A stretch of DNA of 64,000 nucleotides from Vesta saturnalis. Lineage: Eukaryota; Arthropoda; Insecta; Coleoptera; Lampyridae. This document shows, one piece after another, positions 26,207-38,440 of this stretch. The position numbers and the translations under genes are program-made. Location of the stretch: positions 1,922,001-1,986,000 of the forward strand of contig JARFJB010000902.1 of the NCBI GenBank assembly GCA_036346205.1. The letters run 5' to 3'. A model generated the notes under the pieces. The model was given only the letters and a program-made list of their open reading frames with translations, did no database searches and was not told the DNA's origin. How positions within the stretch are numbered: the stretch's first letter is position 1; every line of letters starts with the position of its first letter.

Positions 26207-26734
26207 TAGTTAATAATAAAAAGTAATTATATAGTGATCTACTTTGTTTTGAACGTTATTTTGTCACAGTAGATAATTCTACACTATTACTAATAGAACA
26301 GTCAAGTATTACATTTAACTGAATGTAAGGAGTATATAACAATAGAGTTTATACAGAATTTGATATTTTTCTTTAAAGGTATTGCATTTCTTCAAGAGAA
26401 CTGTGTAAATCATACCATTAAATAAATTAAACTCCATGGTATTAGAGAATTGTTATTATTATTAAAAATCTGTCATACCCTGGCCAACATATGTATGTAT
26501 CTATTATCTATATACCAAAGTCAGAGTTGAACTTTCAAAACTGTTCTTAAAAATATCTAAAAATGTAACTTTGGAACTGTTAATTAGATCGGTTTTTTTG
26601 AGCATTCAGTACAAATTTATATTGTAGTTAACCTCATTACTGCGCATTCGAACAACATTTCAATTCGTATGTCTCAAAAAAATTCATTTTAAAGACAACA
26701 ATAATCAGGGTATGACACCACCTTAACATTAAAT
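26207..26734. other. Gene-free stretch
   Basis: AT-rich, no gene or recognised repeat. It ends where the MULE right TIR begins. Confidence 0.45.
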
Positions 26735-27597
26735 TCATAAAATATGAATTACTCTTATTTACCATGTCCAGTACATATTAAACAATAAAAACAAATCTAA
26801 GTTGGTGTATCCTTTGTTTGACTAAATGTAAATTTTCTGGGGCTCATAAGTGAAGATAATGCTTATAAATCGAGATGTATCAGCAGATATTATTGAATGA
26901 AGGATGAATAGCTGATTTTGTAATTTCGGTTTTTGGGACATTCCTCATATGAAAATGATACATGAATATGAAGCAGCTCTACTTCTAAGGAAGCAAAGAG
27001 CGCCTCATATACCTTGTGAAGAAGTTAAGGGATATTTACAAATTAGTAATATTCCAGAACAAAGCAAACACACTCTTAGTCAAGTGCAACATTTAATTAC
27101 GCAATACTTGAATTACTTATAAGTTTAAAAATCATGATATTACGTTAATGTTTTAACGTTCAAACCATATCCAACACTTTTATTTCAATTTTAAAAAAAC
27201 TATAAAAATACATAATTCCGCAGAGATTTACGATTTTCTAAACTTATCAAAACACCAAGCATTAGTGACCTAACTTGATAGTTAATGTCTTTATCACGCT
27301 ACCCGAGATCGATTCTGCAATTAAAATTGTCGGCGATGTTGCCATAGTCGGCGTTGTGTCCACAGAAAAAAATTCGGCGAAGTGTCCCTTGTATACTTGT
27401 CGACGACATGGCCACTGTCGGCGATGTGGACATGATCGGCGTTGTGTTCCTTGCAGACTTATCGGCGTTGTGTCCCTTGCAGACTTGTCGGCGATGTCGG
27501 CACTGTCGGCGTAGCGTCCGTCGGCGTTGTGCCCCTAGTTGGCGGTATACACCATCAAAACATCGGAGTGGTGGGCATTCGGCGAAATGTGCCGGCC
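26735..27597. repeat. MULE right TIR with GCCGAC minisatellite
   Basis: Inverse of 10414-11165. The coding-like segment is longer here: plus-strand HMKMIHEYEAALLLRKQ..IPCEEVKGYLQISNIPEQ..LITQYLNYL and a stop at about 27121. The outer ~270 bp is the minisatellite. The end GGCC at 27597 is followed by the 11-bp direct repeat. Confidence 0.8.
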
Positions 27598-27608
27598 CCT
27601 GACTAACG
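27598..27608 (+). repeat. 11-bp target-site duplication, right copy
   Basis: CCTGACTAACG, identical to 10403-10413 and in the same orientation. Confidence 0.6.
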
Positions 27609-28589
27609 ATATCAGAAAGAACCGTAGGAAAAGAGACAGAAGAAACTAATAGGGCAAAAGAATAGTGATGTGGGACAAAACAGAACCTATAGTTATTAAA
27701 TCACACAAAAAGAATACATGTAAAAATAAAACGCGTTCAAAATAAATAAGTTCTAACAAAAGCAAATAAATTGGCAATTAAACGCAATTAAACAAAACCA
27801 AATTTATAAATGTATAACGTAGATACGTTGGTTAATTAAAAAAATTAAAGAAAACAAAATAACAGAAAATAGTGACAACACAAGTTTAGACCAGAATTAA
27901 CTTATGTGTAGATAAATAGGAATCTGATTAATTTCGAAAGGCCTTCCTAAGGTGAAGCAGGTTTTTTTAACCGTAAAAAGTTAATATGCTAAATGATAAT
28001 TTAAATTCAGAATACTTTTATTTGTAAAAAAATATGGAATAGTAATGACAATAACCAGGACAAAAATAACTGAAAGTGCAACTACAAGTGCGAGTGCAAG
28101 GTCAAAGGAAAGTTCAAGCTGAAACCTGTAATGAGTCATTAGAAAAGACAGCAATAGATTCACATACCTCTAAAATGGAAGGTGAGCTGTTGGTGATAAA
28201 TTATATGAGTATTATACTTCAAAACCGCAATATGTGATGAAAACAATGGATATTTAGCACTCTCGAGCAGAAACTTTATTTTTTTTGTGAAACAATTCCT
28301 TTTTAAACATCAAATTAATTCAGAAACTGATTTAGCAACCAAACATCAAAGATCAAAAGATTTTTATGTAATAAGAAAAAGTGTTATCTACAAACTATCC
28401 TAATGTGTGTTAGAATGCAAGAGATTATAAGGTGTTGAAAAACTATTGTTAAAATAAAAGATGTTTTGTATAAAAGTATAGGCAACCAAAAGTACTACAA
28501 TGTATATTTAATTGTATAACATTAAGCTTAATAAAAATAATGTAAAATTCAATCCAAATTAAATGAATAATTAAAACTTGAGAACTTTT
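27609..28589. other. Gene-free stretch
   Basis: AT-rich, only short frames, nothing recognised. Confidence 0.45.
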
Positions 28590-29050
28590 GTTACAATCGT
28601 GTTTGTTTTATTTCATGTGAAACTGCACTATTATTTTTCTTTTTATTTTACTGTTAACCTAACTGACGGCATGATTGGTTGCATAACGGCTGCATGTTTG
28701 GCTACTGATTTATTTACGACCCAATTATGGGTGTTATTTTATTGTTTCTTTTTTTATTGTTTTTATGTGTAGTTGAACTGATTTTCATTTTTTGTTACTT
28801 TTTTTTCATAATTTTGTACGTACTTTAACCTGATTTATTATTTTGTTATATTTTCATATTGAACCTTTGTTTTTCTTTGTTCCTTGATTTAATAATGTAC
28901 TTATTGATTATGCCTATTGATTAAATAACTAAGTTTTCTTGATGATTCTTTCCGAGTAATAAATTGTATGGCTTTAGTAATTACGAGGAAAGTCCATGTG
29001 ATGCCAACAAATAATTTGTATCATTGCGAATAAAGTCAATATTATGATTT
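28590..29050 (+). repeat. Dispersed repeat copy 2
   Basis: Aligns to 1600-2250 on the same strand, with the shared block GGCATGATTGGTTG and a TTTTCTTGATGATTC-like segment. The remainder of the family (35870-35926) lies 6.8 kb away, so this copy may have been split by later insertions. Confidence 0.6.
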
Positions 29051-29059
29051 TGTAGTATA

Positions 29060-29184
29060 TTACGTAACGTGTGTTGTAAGAAGCATTTTACTCACGAATG
29101 GAAAAGTTAGGCACGAAGCCGCGTAGCAGCGGGTGCGTAATTTCACGAGTACGTAAAATGCTTTACAACACGTGTTACGTACTG
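29060..29184. repeat. Imperfect palindrome with GC-rich loop
   Basis: TTACGTAACGTGTGTTGTAA on the left pairs with TTTACAACACGTGTTACGTA on the right, and AAGCATTTTACTC pairs with an inverse block; the stem is ~38 bp with mismatches. The loop contains CGAAGCCGCGTAGCAGCGGG, itself a small hairpin. It could be a MITE-like foldback. Confidence 0.7.
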
Positions 29185-30223
29185 TACTTTACCTACGACC
29201 TACTTCTACTTGTATTAATAATGTTATTATTAATAATACTTTAAGAACATCTACAATAAGATATTTTTAATAATTTTATTGTATAACATTTAATTACATA
29301 GTACTAGTTATTATAATAATTATTTATAGTAACAGTGCAGTTGTTAAATACAAACGGTAAATCGGTTCTTTTGCGTGTTGAAGCGTGAGAAAGTACATTG
29401 TTAGCTGTGTAAATGTTTATTTTCATTTTCATCACTATTGCTTGTACTTGTCGGTGACTGTCTTTTTAAATCCAATAGATTGCCACCCGCGTCAACAAGA
29501 ATAGTCGCAGTCGAGCGCCGGAAACAGTGTTCTGTATAAGCTGCTGCGTCTGGTAGTCCCAGGTATTTATATTTGTTTTATTACGTTCGCTATTTTATTA
29601 ATACCAACACACTGCCTGGTGCATTTTCCGTTCACAAAATTTAGAAAAAGGTAATTCTGTAGCCTCATTTACTGCAGAGCGAAGGTTAATATATTTTTTC
29701 ACGCTGGGGTAAAAATATTTTGAAACCACAAAAGAACGTTGTCGTTAGTTTTTGAATCAGGAATTCTAATAACTAGATTCTTTCCTGTATTTTGAACATG
29801 CGATGGTTTTATATTAGGTAATTCTTGTTTGGTGCAGGCACCGCTTATACCAACTATAAGAACAACCTAAAAGGAAATTGAAATTTACATATCTGTCAGT
29901 CTATTGAGCACAATATATTTTACCGTCATAAATAAATATTTTATTTTATTTTGCCACCATAATGTTCTTTATACGCCTCCAAATGCGGGCGTAATGTGGT
30001 CTTTATAGCACGGAAATGTCATTGATGCTAAGCAGCATGATTGACAGCAAACACATGACATGATATATAATAGCAATATCACAGTATCTTAGTAACAACA
30101 AATTAGCCTACTGTCGACTTTATTTCACTGCATTTGCATTTAAAAACTTGCCGAAAATACTGAATCTTTTTAATATTTTGTTCCAGTTTCATGGTGCAAA
30201 ATAAAATAAAACATTATGTACCA
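29185..30223. other. Gene-free stretch
   Basis: AT-rich. A short hairpin lies near 29960-29998 (CATAATGTTCTTTATACGCC against GGGCGTAATGTGG). No gene. Confidence 0.4.
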
Positions 30224-30330
30224 CGGCATAATTAGATTATGGCTCTCGAATATAAAGCCCTCCGCTTCGCGTCGCGCTTTTAATATTCCCTCGAGCCATA
30301 ATCTTCTGATTATGCCCTTAATACATAAAT
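30224..30330. repeat. Palindrome with GC-rich loop
   Basis: GGCATAATTAGATTATGGCT on the left is inverted as GAGCCATAATCTTCTGATTATGCC-like sequence on the right, around a CCGCTTCGCGTCGCGC loop. The layout, not the sequence, resembles 29060-29184. Apparent open frames here come from the palindrome. Confidence 0.7.
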
Positions 30331-30544
30331 ATCTATTTTGTACGATTGAGCTTTTTCGTTTATTTACCGTATCTGGTTCCAAGACAGTGGGATATGTTTA
30401 GTGGTTGCGAGGCCCAACCCGTTGGTAAGGTTTTACTTACCGACGTCTTTTACTTACCAACGTAATATAGGTACTGTATTTCACAACAATAAGAACAAAA
30501 AAATTTGTACATTTCTATTAAAGCGTCACTTTTGACATTCAACC

Positions 30545-31020
30545 TCCAAACATGGTCGTTGACCGGTAAACGTCCCTTATTGTTCTTGATACTCAATACA
30601 CTATATCATCTGGTACATTTTCTAGGAAATTATTAGTGTTCTAGGTTGTTAAAATTTGGGATTTTTTTGGTTTAAATCCGTCAGATTTTCTTTTAAGTAG
30701 GGCTTGTAATTTGGAATAGCTTGCAATGTTTACATTATAACTTATATTAATTGTGGTCCTCAACGTAGAGTAAAAACACCAAAGTGAAGAAGGCTACATG
30801 TTATTTGACAAATCTTGGAAATATGCCGCCATAATATTCTCGGAAAATGAGTTCACACCGTTTTTTAACCTCCAGTCCATGAATTTTTGGTACATATTTT
30901 TGTACCGACTCTCAGATTTCGCCGGAAATGAGTTGCTTTTGGCTATTTCGGCGATTTCAGTAATATTGGGTGGAGTTAAATCTATTTCACTATCACTCGG
31001 CATTTTTTTAAATGAATAGA
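30545..31020 (-). pseudogene. Crypton-like tyrosine recombinase remnant (core-binding domain)
   Basis: The minus strand starts MPSDSEIDLTPPNITEIAEI and continues RYKNMYQKFMDWRLKNG, FSENIMAAYFQDLSNNM. After a stop at 30794 the same frame resumes with PSSLWCFYSTLRTTINI and YSKLQALLKRKSDGFKPKKS, then another stop and decay. This matches the helical core-binding domain found at the N terminus of Crypton-type/phage-integrase-like proteins of insects. The catalytic Arg-His-Arg-Tyr region is not readable. No exact ends found. Confidence 0.5.
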
Positions 31021-31414
31021 GCTTTACACACACAAAAACCAGTTTTAAGGTTAATAAAATCCGAAGTTTATTGACAGCTCTCTACCGCGGCCTACTTAAT
31101 TTTGATGGTTTGACGGCTTATACCATATGTATGTTTACTATTATAATATATCCAGACAGCTAAAAGAAGCGAGTTGAAGGAAACGGAACAAATAATTATA
31201 CAATTCCAAATAATTCTTAATATTAAATGGAATTCTATATCTAATAAATGTTATCTCCTATTTATATGTATGTAGAATAAAATGAAACGTCTAATATGTA
31301 AATAACAAATTTTGTATAAAATGGCAACGTCTTTTGACAGTTGCTAAGGGGTTGCTAGGGAAGCTGTGCGATTTATTTTCCAGCTGTGCGTTTTCTTTTA
31401 CCGTGCGTTATAGA
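31021..31414. other. Gene-free flank of the hAT
   Basis: AT-rich, no gene. It ends with the 8-bp CATCTTAC that was duplicated by hAT insertion. Confidence 0.45.
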
Positions 31415-31749
31415 CATCTTACCATGGGCGTAGCCAGCGAAGGGCAGGGAGGGGCAACTGCCCCCCCCCCCTTGGAAGAGCAAAAATAACTTTTAAAAAT
31501 AATTTTTAAATTTTAATAAACAAAAAATTAAATCTAAAATATACATATTTTTCTGTTCTGCGTATTTTTTTTGTTATCTGTTTTATATATTTTGTTTGTT
31601 GTTGTGGTCGTTTGGTTGCTTTTATGAACATTTTAAAATTAATTAATAAGCTCTAACAAATAAAATTATTCGCGTGTCCTTTGTCACTAAAATATATTTC
31701 ATCAGCAAAAAACAAAGCTGTTTGAAAAACTGACAGAGTGCTAAATATA

Positions 31750-32255
31750 TATTAATAGCGTTTTCGATCTATGCATTTAATGCATTGGTGCACACCAGAA
31801 TTGTCCCACACCAGAATTGGATAAAAACGAGTGTTCGATTCAACCACTTAACAGTCGGACATTTTTGAGAAAAATGGTAAAAAAATTGTCACTTTTGTTT
31901 TGTTTTCATTTAACTACATTTTTTAATCCTATTAATTAATTAAAATAAATTTACTCAATAAGTAGTTTTAGTGTGAAATATTTTGAAACATTCAATACAC
32001 AATCCTACATCAGAATCCGAAATAAATACTCTTATAACGTACGTAAGACCTGCACCAACAAGTTAAAACAAAAGTTGCCTGAACGAGACTCGGGATCGTC
32101 AGTGTACGGAAATGTCACGCACGAGTGCAGTTCGTGCAAAACTATCAAGTGGTTAAAACACAACTTGCTCCAAATCCTAACATAGGACAATATTTTTTGC
32201 AACAACTATTGAGTTGGTGTGTAAGTGCTCTTGTCTAGCGACAGTGTCCTATTTA
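31750..32255. other. hAT 5' non-coding region
   Basis: Short frames only (31973-32185 and 32225-32419); I see no family signature. Probably the 5' UTR/intron of the hAT gene. Confidence 0.4.
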
Positions 32256-32259
32256 ATAG

Positions 32260-32609
32260 TGTAACGAAACGCCACTGGTTTTCTTCGAGAAAAATCGAGA
32301 TACAAGTAAGGAATATACGGGAACCGGCGATGAGAATGTTCTGGCAATTTCTAGGCTCAAAAAGGGTATATAAAATTGCCTATCCGGCGCGAAGACAGAC
32401 AGTACAGTACAGTACATAGTGCAGGATACGAAGTTGCATACGGCGAATAGAAAGCGAGGCGCGGAATTTAAAAGCGGAATAGTTAAAAAGTGTTGAGAAA
32501 GTGAATATTTGTGTTGTTTTGTTAACTTTATTGGTTTTAAATAAAGTTGGTGTGAATAGTTATCAGTGTTAAATTATTGCCTGAGAAACAAGAGGGAAAA
32601 TACGTAACA
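32260..32609 (+). mobile_element. Solo LTR, 350 bp, 4-bp TSD
   Basis: Begins TGTAACGAAACG and ends TACGTAACA, so the ends are TG..CA with a short inverted terminal match. ATAG lies on both sides (32256-32259 and 32610-32613), a 4-bp duplication as in Gypsy-type elements. Inside are GGGTATATAAAA (TATA box, ~32364), a CAGTACAGTACAGTAC start region and AATAAAG (polyadenylation signal, ~32541), in LTR order. Confidence 0.75.
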
Positions 32610-32789
32610 ATAGTTTTACCACAGAATAAAGAGACAGAAATCACAGAAAAGACAATCTGGATATAAGAAATTGGTTACAAAAAGGTAAGTTAAATAATTT
32701 CAGTAGAAAATTAAATTTTTAATTAAAACTTTACAGTCATTCCATTAGAAATGGTCCAAAAATTTGAAAATTGGTTGCTCGACCAGCAC

Positions 32790-33275
32790 CAAATAAAACA
32801 AAACTACATGTAATGATAGCTTATAATGTAGATATGTTATATCCGATGTTAATTTTTGTTCAAAATTATTTGTATCGCAACGTTTGGAAAAAAATTTAAT
32901 TGCAGCCCTTTACAAAATTGCCAATTGCTCTTTACTCTTTGCTTGTATCTTTGTAAAACAATTTTTATTAGCTTTGGCAAAAGATTCTGTGCATTATCAA
33001 TATAATTTTATATATTTTTCATTATTATGATGTCGACTTTTTGCCTTCTAATTATAACAAAAATTACAATAATGCACCGATTTTCACAGCTGATATCTCA
33101 AATGGGACTAAATATAAAAACTTGAAATTTTCACATATTAAAGATCAAACAGCACTTTATACGTGCTATTAATTTCATTTTGTGTTTTTAATCTAGAGAA
33201 AAAATATTAACATCGGATATGGTATATCTACATTATAAGCTATCATTACATGGTAGTTTTGTTTTATACTAATTT
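32790..33275. mobile_element. MITE with ~65-bp TIRs inside the hAT
   Basis: AAATAAAACAAAACTACATG..ATCCGATGTTAAT at the left is inverted at 33205-33272. About 350 bp of AT-rich DNA lies between, with no gene. The superfamily is not clear; a TSD is not evident. Confidence 0.7.
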
Positions 33276-33339
33276 TTATACTAGGGACTAAGAACAAGAA
33301 TGATATTAGCTTATTATTTTTAGGTCAAAAATCTCTAAA

Positions 33340-35658
33340 ACGGAAAAAAGTTCATGATGACAGTAGTGGAAATGGAAGCAATCATTGTGATGAAGATGAA
33401 AATAAAATGGTCGGAACATCAAAATCGGAATCTATTTTTGAAGGAGGCTCAAGTAGTTCTTCAAATCTACATGAAGCTGTCTCTGGAACTGGGACCTCTA
33501 AACAAACTGAAGAACGCGATGGCTACCATGAAAATCACATTGGTCGTTATGTTAGTTGTGCCAATAACTTGCCTTCTGAAAAAAAAAGGAATTGTTGACA
33601 AACCCTTGGGTTCCATCATCCAATTACGATTTTGCTTCTGATGACATTTACTTGAAAAGAAAATTTAACCATCGCTGGTTAGATCAATATACTCCATGGC
33701 TGGTGTACTCAAGTCGTTTGAAAGGTGCTTTATGTTTGTATTGTGTTTTATTTCCGCCAAGAATTGCTACAGTTAAAATAGTTTTGGGGTCATTTATGGT
33801 AAGGCTTTACATGAAGTTTAAGGATATACATGAAGATTGTAGAAAGCACGTTGGCAGCCATTACCATAAATCTTCAACAGCTGCTGCAAAAGCATTTCTT
33901 GAAAATGCTCCTGTTGATGTCCAGTTGCAAATAGGGCACCATAAGACGATTGAAGAAAATAAACAAATATTGTCAGCAACTATTTCATGCATAATATTTT
34001 GTGGAATTCATGATTTGCCGCTTAGAGGAAAACAAGGAAATGAGGTAGTTTTCTTTGTCCTTTTAAATTTGAGGATTGACTCTGGTGATGAGAAGCTAAA
34101 GAGCCACTTGGATAAATGTCAAAAAAACGCAGTCTATACCTCACCAACAATTCAAAATGACATCATACAATTATGCGATTAAGTTATCAAAGAAAAAATA
34201 ATCGAAGACTGTAAACAGGCAAAAGCTTATGCTGTAATGGCTGATGAAACAGCAAATATCGCTGGAAAAGAGCAGCTTTCAATTGGATTAAGGTTCTATG
34301 ATGAAAGCCAAAAAATAATCAGGGAGGAATTTGTAGGCTACGTTGAGTTAAAATGTCAAAATGCTTCTACAATCGCTAGCGCAATTCATTTTTTAGAAGA
34401 TAATAATTTTTCCGCCGATAATTGTGTGGGATTCGGATTTGACGGGTGTTCCACGATTGCCGGCAAAAAAGGTGGTGTACAGGCCATTCTTAAAAAAAAG
34501 TACGCTAAATCTTTATTTTTCCATTGCTCCAGCCACAGACTAAATCTTGTGGTCAATGATACTAGCAAACTACCAGAAATAAGAAACACACTTGCAACGG
34601 TTAAAGACACAATAACCTTCTTTCGTGAATCGCCAGTCCGTAGAAAATCGGTTCCAAATCTTTCAAGGCTCTGTGAGACCAGATGGTCGGAAAAATATAA
34701 GAGCATAAAAAAATTTTCAGAAAGCTTCACTGACATTGTTAAAGCACTAGAACATCTATCTGTCGAAGGAAACTATGCAACAAGAAAATCTGCCTACCAA
34801 TTGCACTGTGCAGTTACTAAACCAATATTCATCTTAGGCTTAAACATAATTGCAAGATACTCTGCAATTTTGGAACCCGTTGTAAACGTTTTACAAGGTA
34901 AAAGTATGGATTTGGTTATGGTGAAGAAACATATTGATGATATTCTAGATGTAATCAAAGAAGATCGACAAGATGTCGAAAATCTTTCTTATGAATTATT
35001 TAAAAAATCACTTGATATCGCAGAGAAAGTAGGGGTTGAGTTGTCAGTACCACGAGTCACTCAAAAGCAAGTACACAGAAGTAATCCACCATCTGAGTCT
35101 GCAGTTGAATACTGGAAGCGGTCAATAATCATCCCCTATCTTGATTTTTTAACTTCGTCTTTGGATGCTAGATTCTCCAACGAAAATACACCTGCTTTTG
35201 CTTTAACTTATCTTCATTCTTCAAGCATGCTCAAAAAAGCTTCAAAAGATTTCAAAAATAATGCAGAATCTTTCATGGAATTTTATAAGTTAGGTGATGT
35301 CTCTGCAGAATTAGATTTGTGGTACAATATGTGGAAGAAAAAGAATTTAGCAGAAGACAAATTAAAGGACATTGAAGTGGCTGCACTTTTGGAGGAAGCT
35401 AATGTTTTTTTCCCTGCAACAAGGCACGTACTGCTAATATTAAGTGCTTTCCCATCCAGTACTGCTACCGTGGAAAGATCGTTCAGTACCCTGCGAAGGG
35501 TAAAAACCTGGCTCAGGAGTACAATGGGTGATGACAGACTCACTGGGTTGTGTTTGATGAGTGTGCATCGAAATTTTTTGAAGGAAAATCAGGACTGCAT
35601 AGTGAAGAAAGTTTTGGATAAATTTAGTTTAAACCCAAGAAAAATGTTATTAGTTTAA
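33340..35658 (+). pseudogene. hAT transposase, nearly intact (one frameshift, one stop)
   Basis: An N-terminal Ser/Glu-rich region (33354-33598) is followed by a frameshift in the A run at ~33585. Next comes a TTF-type zinc-finger region: HRWLDQYTPWLVYSS and GALCLYCVLF, then HVGSHYH. A TAA stop at 34180-34182 interrupts LCD*VIKEKI. The 473-residue remainder holds the RNase-H-like core: AVMADETANIAGKEQL (first Asp), VGFGFDGCSTIAGKKGG (second Asp) and, after a long helical insertion, TATVERSFSTLRRVKTWLR with the catalytic Glu and the hATC dimerisation region to the end. It resembles ZMYM1/DUF4371-type hAT proteins. All three acidic residues are kept, so inactivation is recent or the breaks may be sequencing errors. 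Confidence 0.9.
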
Positions 35659-35794
35659 TTTAAGTATAATTAAAATCTCAAAGTTTTGTTTTCATTTGCC
35701 TTTTCTTTTTATCCCAAAATTTTACATTTTGAACGACCATGGACCATGGTTTGCCCCCCCTGTTATAAATCCTGGCTACGCCCTTGCATCTTAC

Positions 35795-37256
35795 ATTGAT
35801 TGTCGATTATGTGTTTTTGACTATTTACAGTAATGGTCGTAGGTAAAAGATTTTATAGTCTTTTAGTTATTGAGAGTAAATTCCAATTAAACTTTTAAGG
35901 ATGGGTACCTTGGGACACTACAAGTTAATTTAAAGAGACTAATATTGCAATGCTTCCCGCTATATGAATGCATTAACAATTTTGCACGTAATTGAAAAAA
36001 TCGTTGGTCTAGGTTCCTTTAACACAACTATGTACTTAGCTAGATTTCAGGATAATGATATATCAAAAAGTTTCCTATGTCAGATAATTTGTAAGTGGAC
36101 TACAATACATTACCATGTTGGGAACTATTAATGACAATACGGAGTATTTCTGAAGTTCGCGATACTACCTATTTCATCCATTATGTGCTATAATAAATTA
36201 CAAAAGTACTTTGTCTTAAAACGGTTTCAGAGAATTTCTCTGGTTGAAGTATCTTCAAGATATTATAATCGTTTACCTTGAATTAAATTGTCAGTTTTAA
36301 GGCAAAAACATGTTTATTGAAGATACCCACTTGCGTATTATAACGTATTAAATGCTTGGAAGCAATAATTAACATCAATACAATGATGCGTAAATTCCTC
36401 AATAATAATACAAATACCAACATAAAGTCGTATTTAGGAAAAGCATGAAAAATTTGTTTTCCCTTTGTATACGTTTACATCTACATATGAAATCCACAAG
36501 AATTCCTTGAATGCTTTTAATTAAAATTCCAGAATATTTTCTTTTTATTTATTTCCTTCCTTTAACCTTAATACTTGAAAACCAATTACGTATGAATTAA
36601 TAAAAAGAAAAAGATTTTTTATGTATAAAGATTTCAGATCAAATATACTTACTCTTTAATTAAAACAAATATTTTATACAAATCGAAGTGAAATTGAAAT
36701 GGAAGCTATTAACTACTTTTAAATATTGGACTGTTTTAATTTGTTCTTTGGGAAATTAAATGGTTTGGTTTACATTTTTTTCAATTCCTTCATTTTAAGT
36801 AAACTGAATTTGTATATTAGCCCTACATGTACATTTAGCACTACACATAATTTAATTTATGTTGTATATACTTGAGCCAAATTGTATATAAACCTTCTGA
36901 AGTGTGTAAAAATATTAGATTTCAAATTTTAATTTTAAAACCAACGCTTTGTACACGTGCTCAAACGCAATTAAGATACTTATCATCGGTATGAAATCGT
37001 TTTTATTTACGTTTTATACAAATTTAAACGTTTCCGTAACAATTAGGTACGGTTATCGTTTTTAGTAAATGATAACAGTTACAAAAAATTAATTCAGTTG
37101 TCAAATAAACTTGTGAATGACGAACACGTAAATGTAAGTCTGTTATAATAATTTGGTAAACGTATTTATAAAGCTAATTTTGGTTAAATTACAATGACAG
37201 TATCAGTCGCTATACTAAGATTCACAAACATTTCTTAACACAATAATGGCAATGAG
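35795..37256. other. Gene-free stretch with dispersed repeat copy 3
   Basis: 35870-35926 (TTTTAAGGATGGGTACCTTG then GGACACTACAA) aligns with 2320-2361. The rest is AT-rich with no gene or match. Confidence 0.5.
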
Positions 37257-38440
37257 AACATTGTACACCGTGTCCACAAATTATTGGCGGATTTCATAAC
37301 GCTATAGCTTCACTAATACTTAACATATGCATTAGAAAGAGGGAAGTTTTAATTTTTAATTGTTAAGATTTTCATTTCATTTGACATATTTTCATCTGTC
37401 AATTGTCATTGTTGTTGCGGAAAATGGCTGCTCTATCAAACGAACGAGGCTGGTGTGTGTTTGAATATGCGCGAACAGAGAGTGTTGAAGCGGTGGTTTA
37501 ACGGGCATTTAGACGCCAATTTGGACGTCCTGCACCTCTCGAATCGTCAATCCAAAGGTGGTACAAACAATTACGCGACAGAGGTTGTATCTGTCATCAA
37601 GGGAAAGACCGCGCGAAGGTCAGGTATAAGTGAACAAACGACTGAAAGAGTCCGTGAGATCTTCATAAGAAGCCATAAAAAATCAGTACGGAGAGCCAGT
37701 CAACAGTTGCAGATGCCAAAATCAACAGTGTGGAAGATTGCACGGAAGCGATTGCAATTATTACAAACTGCAGCTGGTTAAAAAACTGCAGCCTGATGAT
37801 GCATTTTGTGAGAATTTTATGGCCCTGATCGAAGAGGACGAGAGTTTGTTGGGACGAATCATAATGAGTGACGAAGCGTCATTTCATGTAACTGTAAGTC
37901 AATAGACACAATGTTCGGATATGGGGATCCGTTTTTCTATGTTGAGAACTCTATCAATGGAAACGTTTACCTGGACATGTTACAAAATTGGTTAGTACTA
38001 CAACTGACTGACGACGAAGAGGAACAGGGATTCATATTACAACATGATGGTGCCCCTCCACATTGGCATACGGACGTCCGTGGATACCTCAATCGAATCC
38101 GGCTAGATCGATGGATTGACCGTACAACACACGCACCTGCCTCCACGTTTACCTGACCTTACTGCGTGTGATTTCTTCCTGTGGGGTTACGTCAAGGATA
38201 GTGTTTACAATCCACCACTTCCAGCGACGTTGGCGGAATTGAGAAGGCGCATTACTGCAGCCATTCACAACATCACACAGGATATGCTTGACAGGGTTTG
38301 GCGTGAATGGGATCACCGGCTGACCTCTGCCGTATCACACGTGGTGATCACATCGAGTGCATTTAGACTTCAGACTTCTCTCTTTCAAATGGTGGTTGAA
38401 TCGTACATTGAACAGAAATTCACTGAATAGAATTTTTTAG
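37257..38440 (+). mobile_element. Mariner E, ends unclear
   Basis: A CACCGTGTCCACAAATTATT sequence at ~37268 could be the left terminus. The right terminus is not found. The region is defined mainly by its transposase. Confidence 0.6.
37424..38430 (+). pseudogene. Mariner E transposase (DD41D)
   Basis: Starts MAALSNERGWCVFEYARTES, needs a shift near 37500 to read IQRWYKQLRDRGCICHQG, then RRSGISEQTTERVREIF and MPKSTVWKIARKRL (helix-turn-helix). SDEASFHV carries the first Asp. A deletion removes the strand that follows. Then VENSINGNVYLDML, LQHDGAPPHWHTDVRGYL (second Asp), and after a one-base shift near 38125 LPPRLPDLTACDFFLWGYVK (third Asp). With that shift allowed, 41 residues separate the last two. 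The N-terminal domain belongs to a different subtype from A and B, and resembles mariner F. Confidence 0.83.

Larger units (their letters stand above)
31423..35786 (+). mobile_element. hAT transposon, 4.36 kb, perfect 8-bp TSD
   Basis: Starts CATGGGCGTAGCCAG and ends CTGGCTACGCCCTTG, which are inverse with one mismatch. CATCTTAC lies directly outside on both sides (31415-31422 and 35787-35794), the 8-bp duplication typical of hAT. C-rich and G-rich runs follow the ends (CCCCCCCCCC near 31463, CCCCCCC near 35754). The 5' half holds a solo LTR and a MITE; the 3' half encodes the transposase. Confidence 0.95.

Noticed and set aside
30170..30401. Paired frames on both strands
   Set aside because: They are mirror readings of a palindrome.
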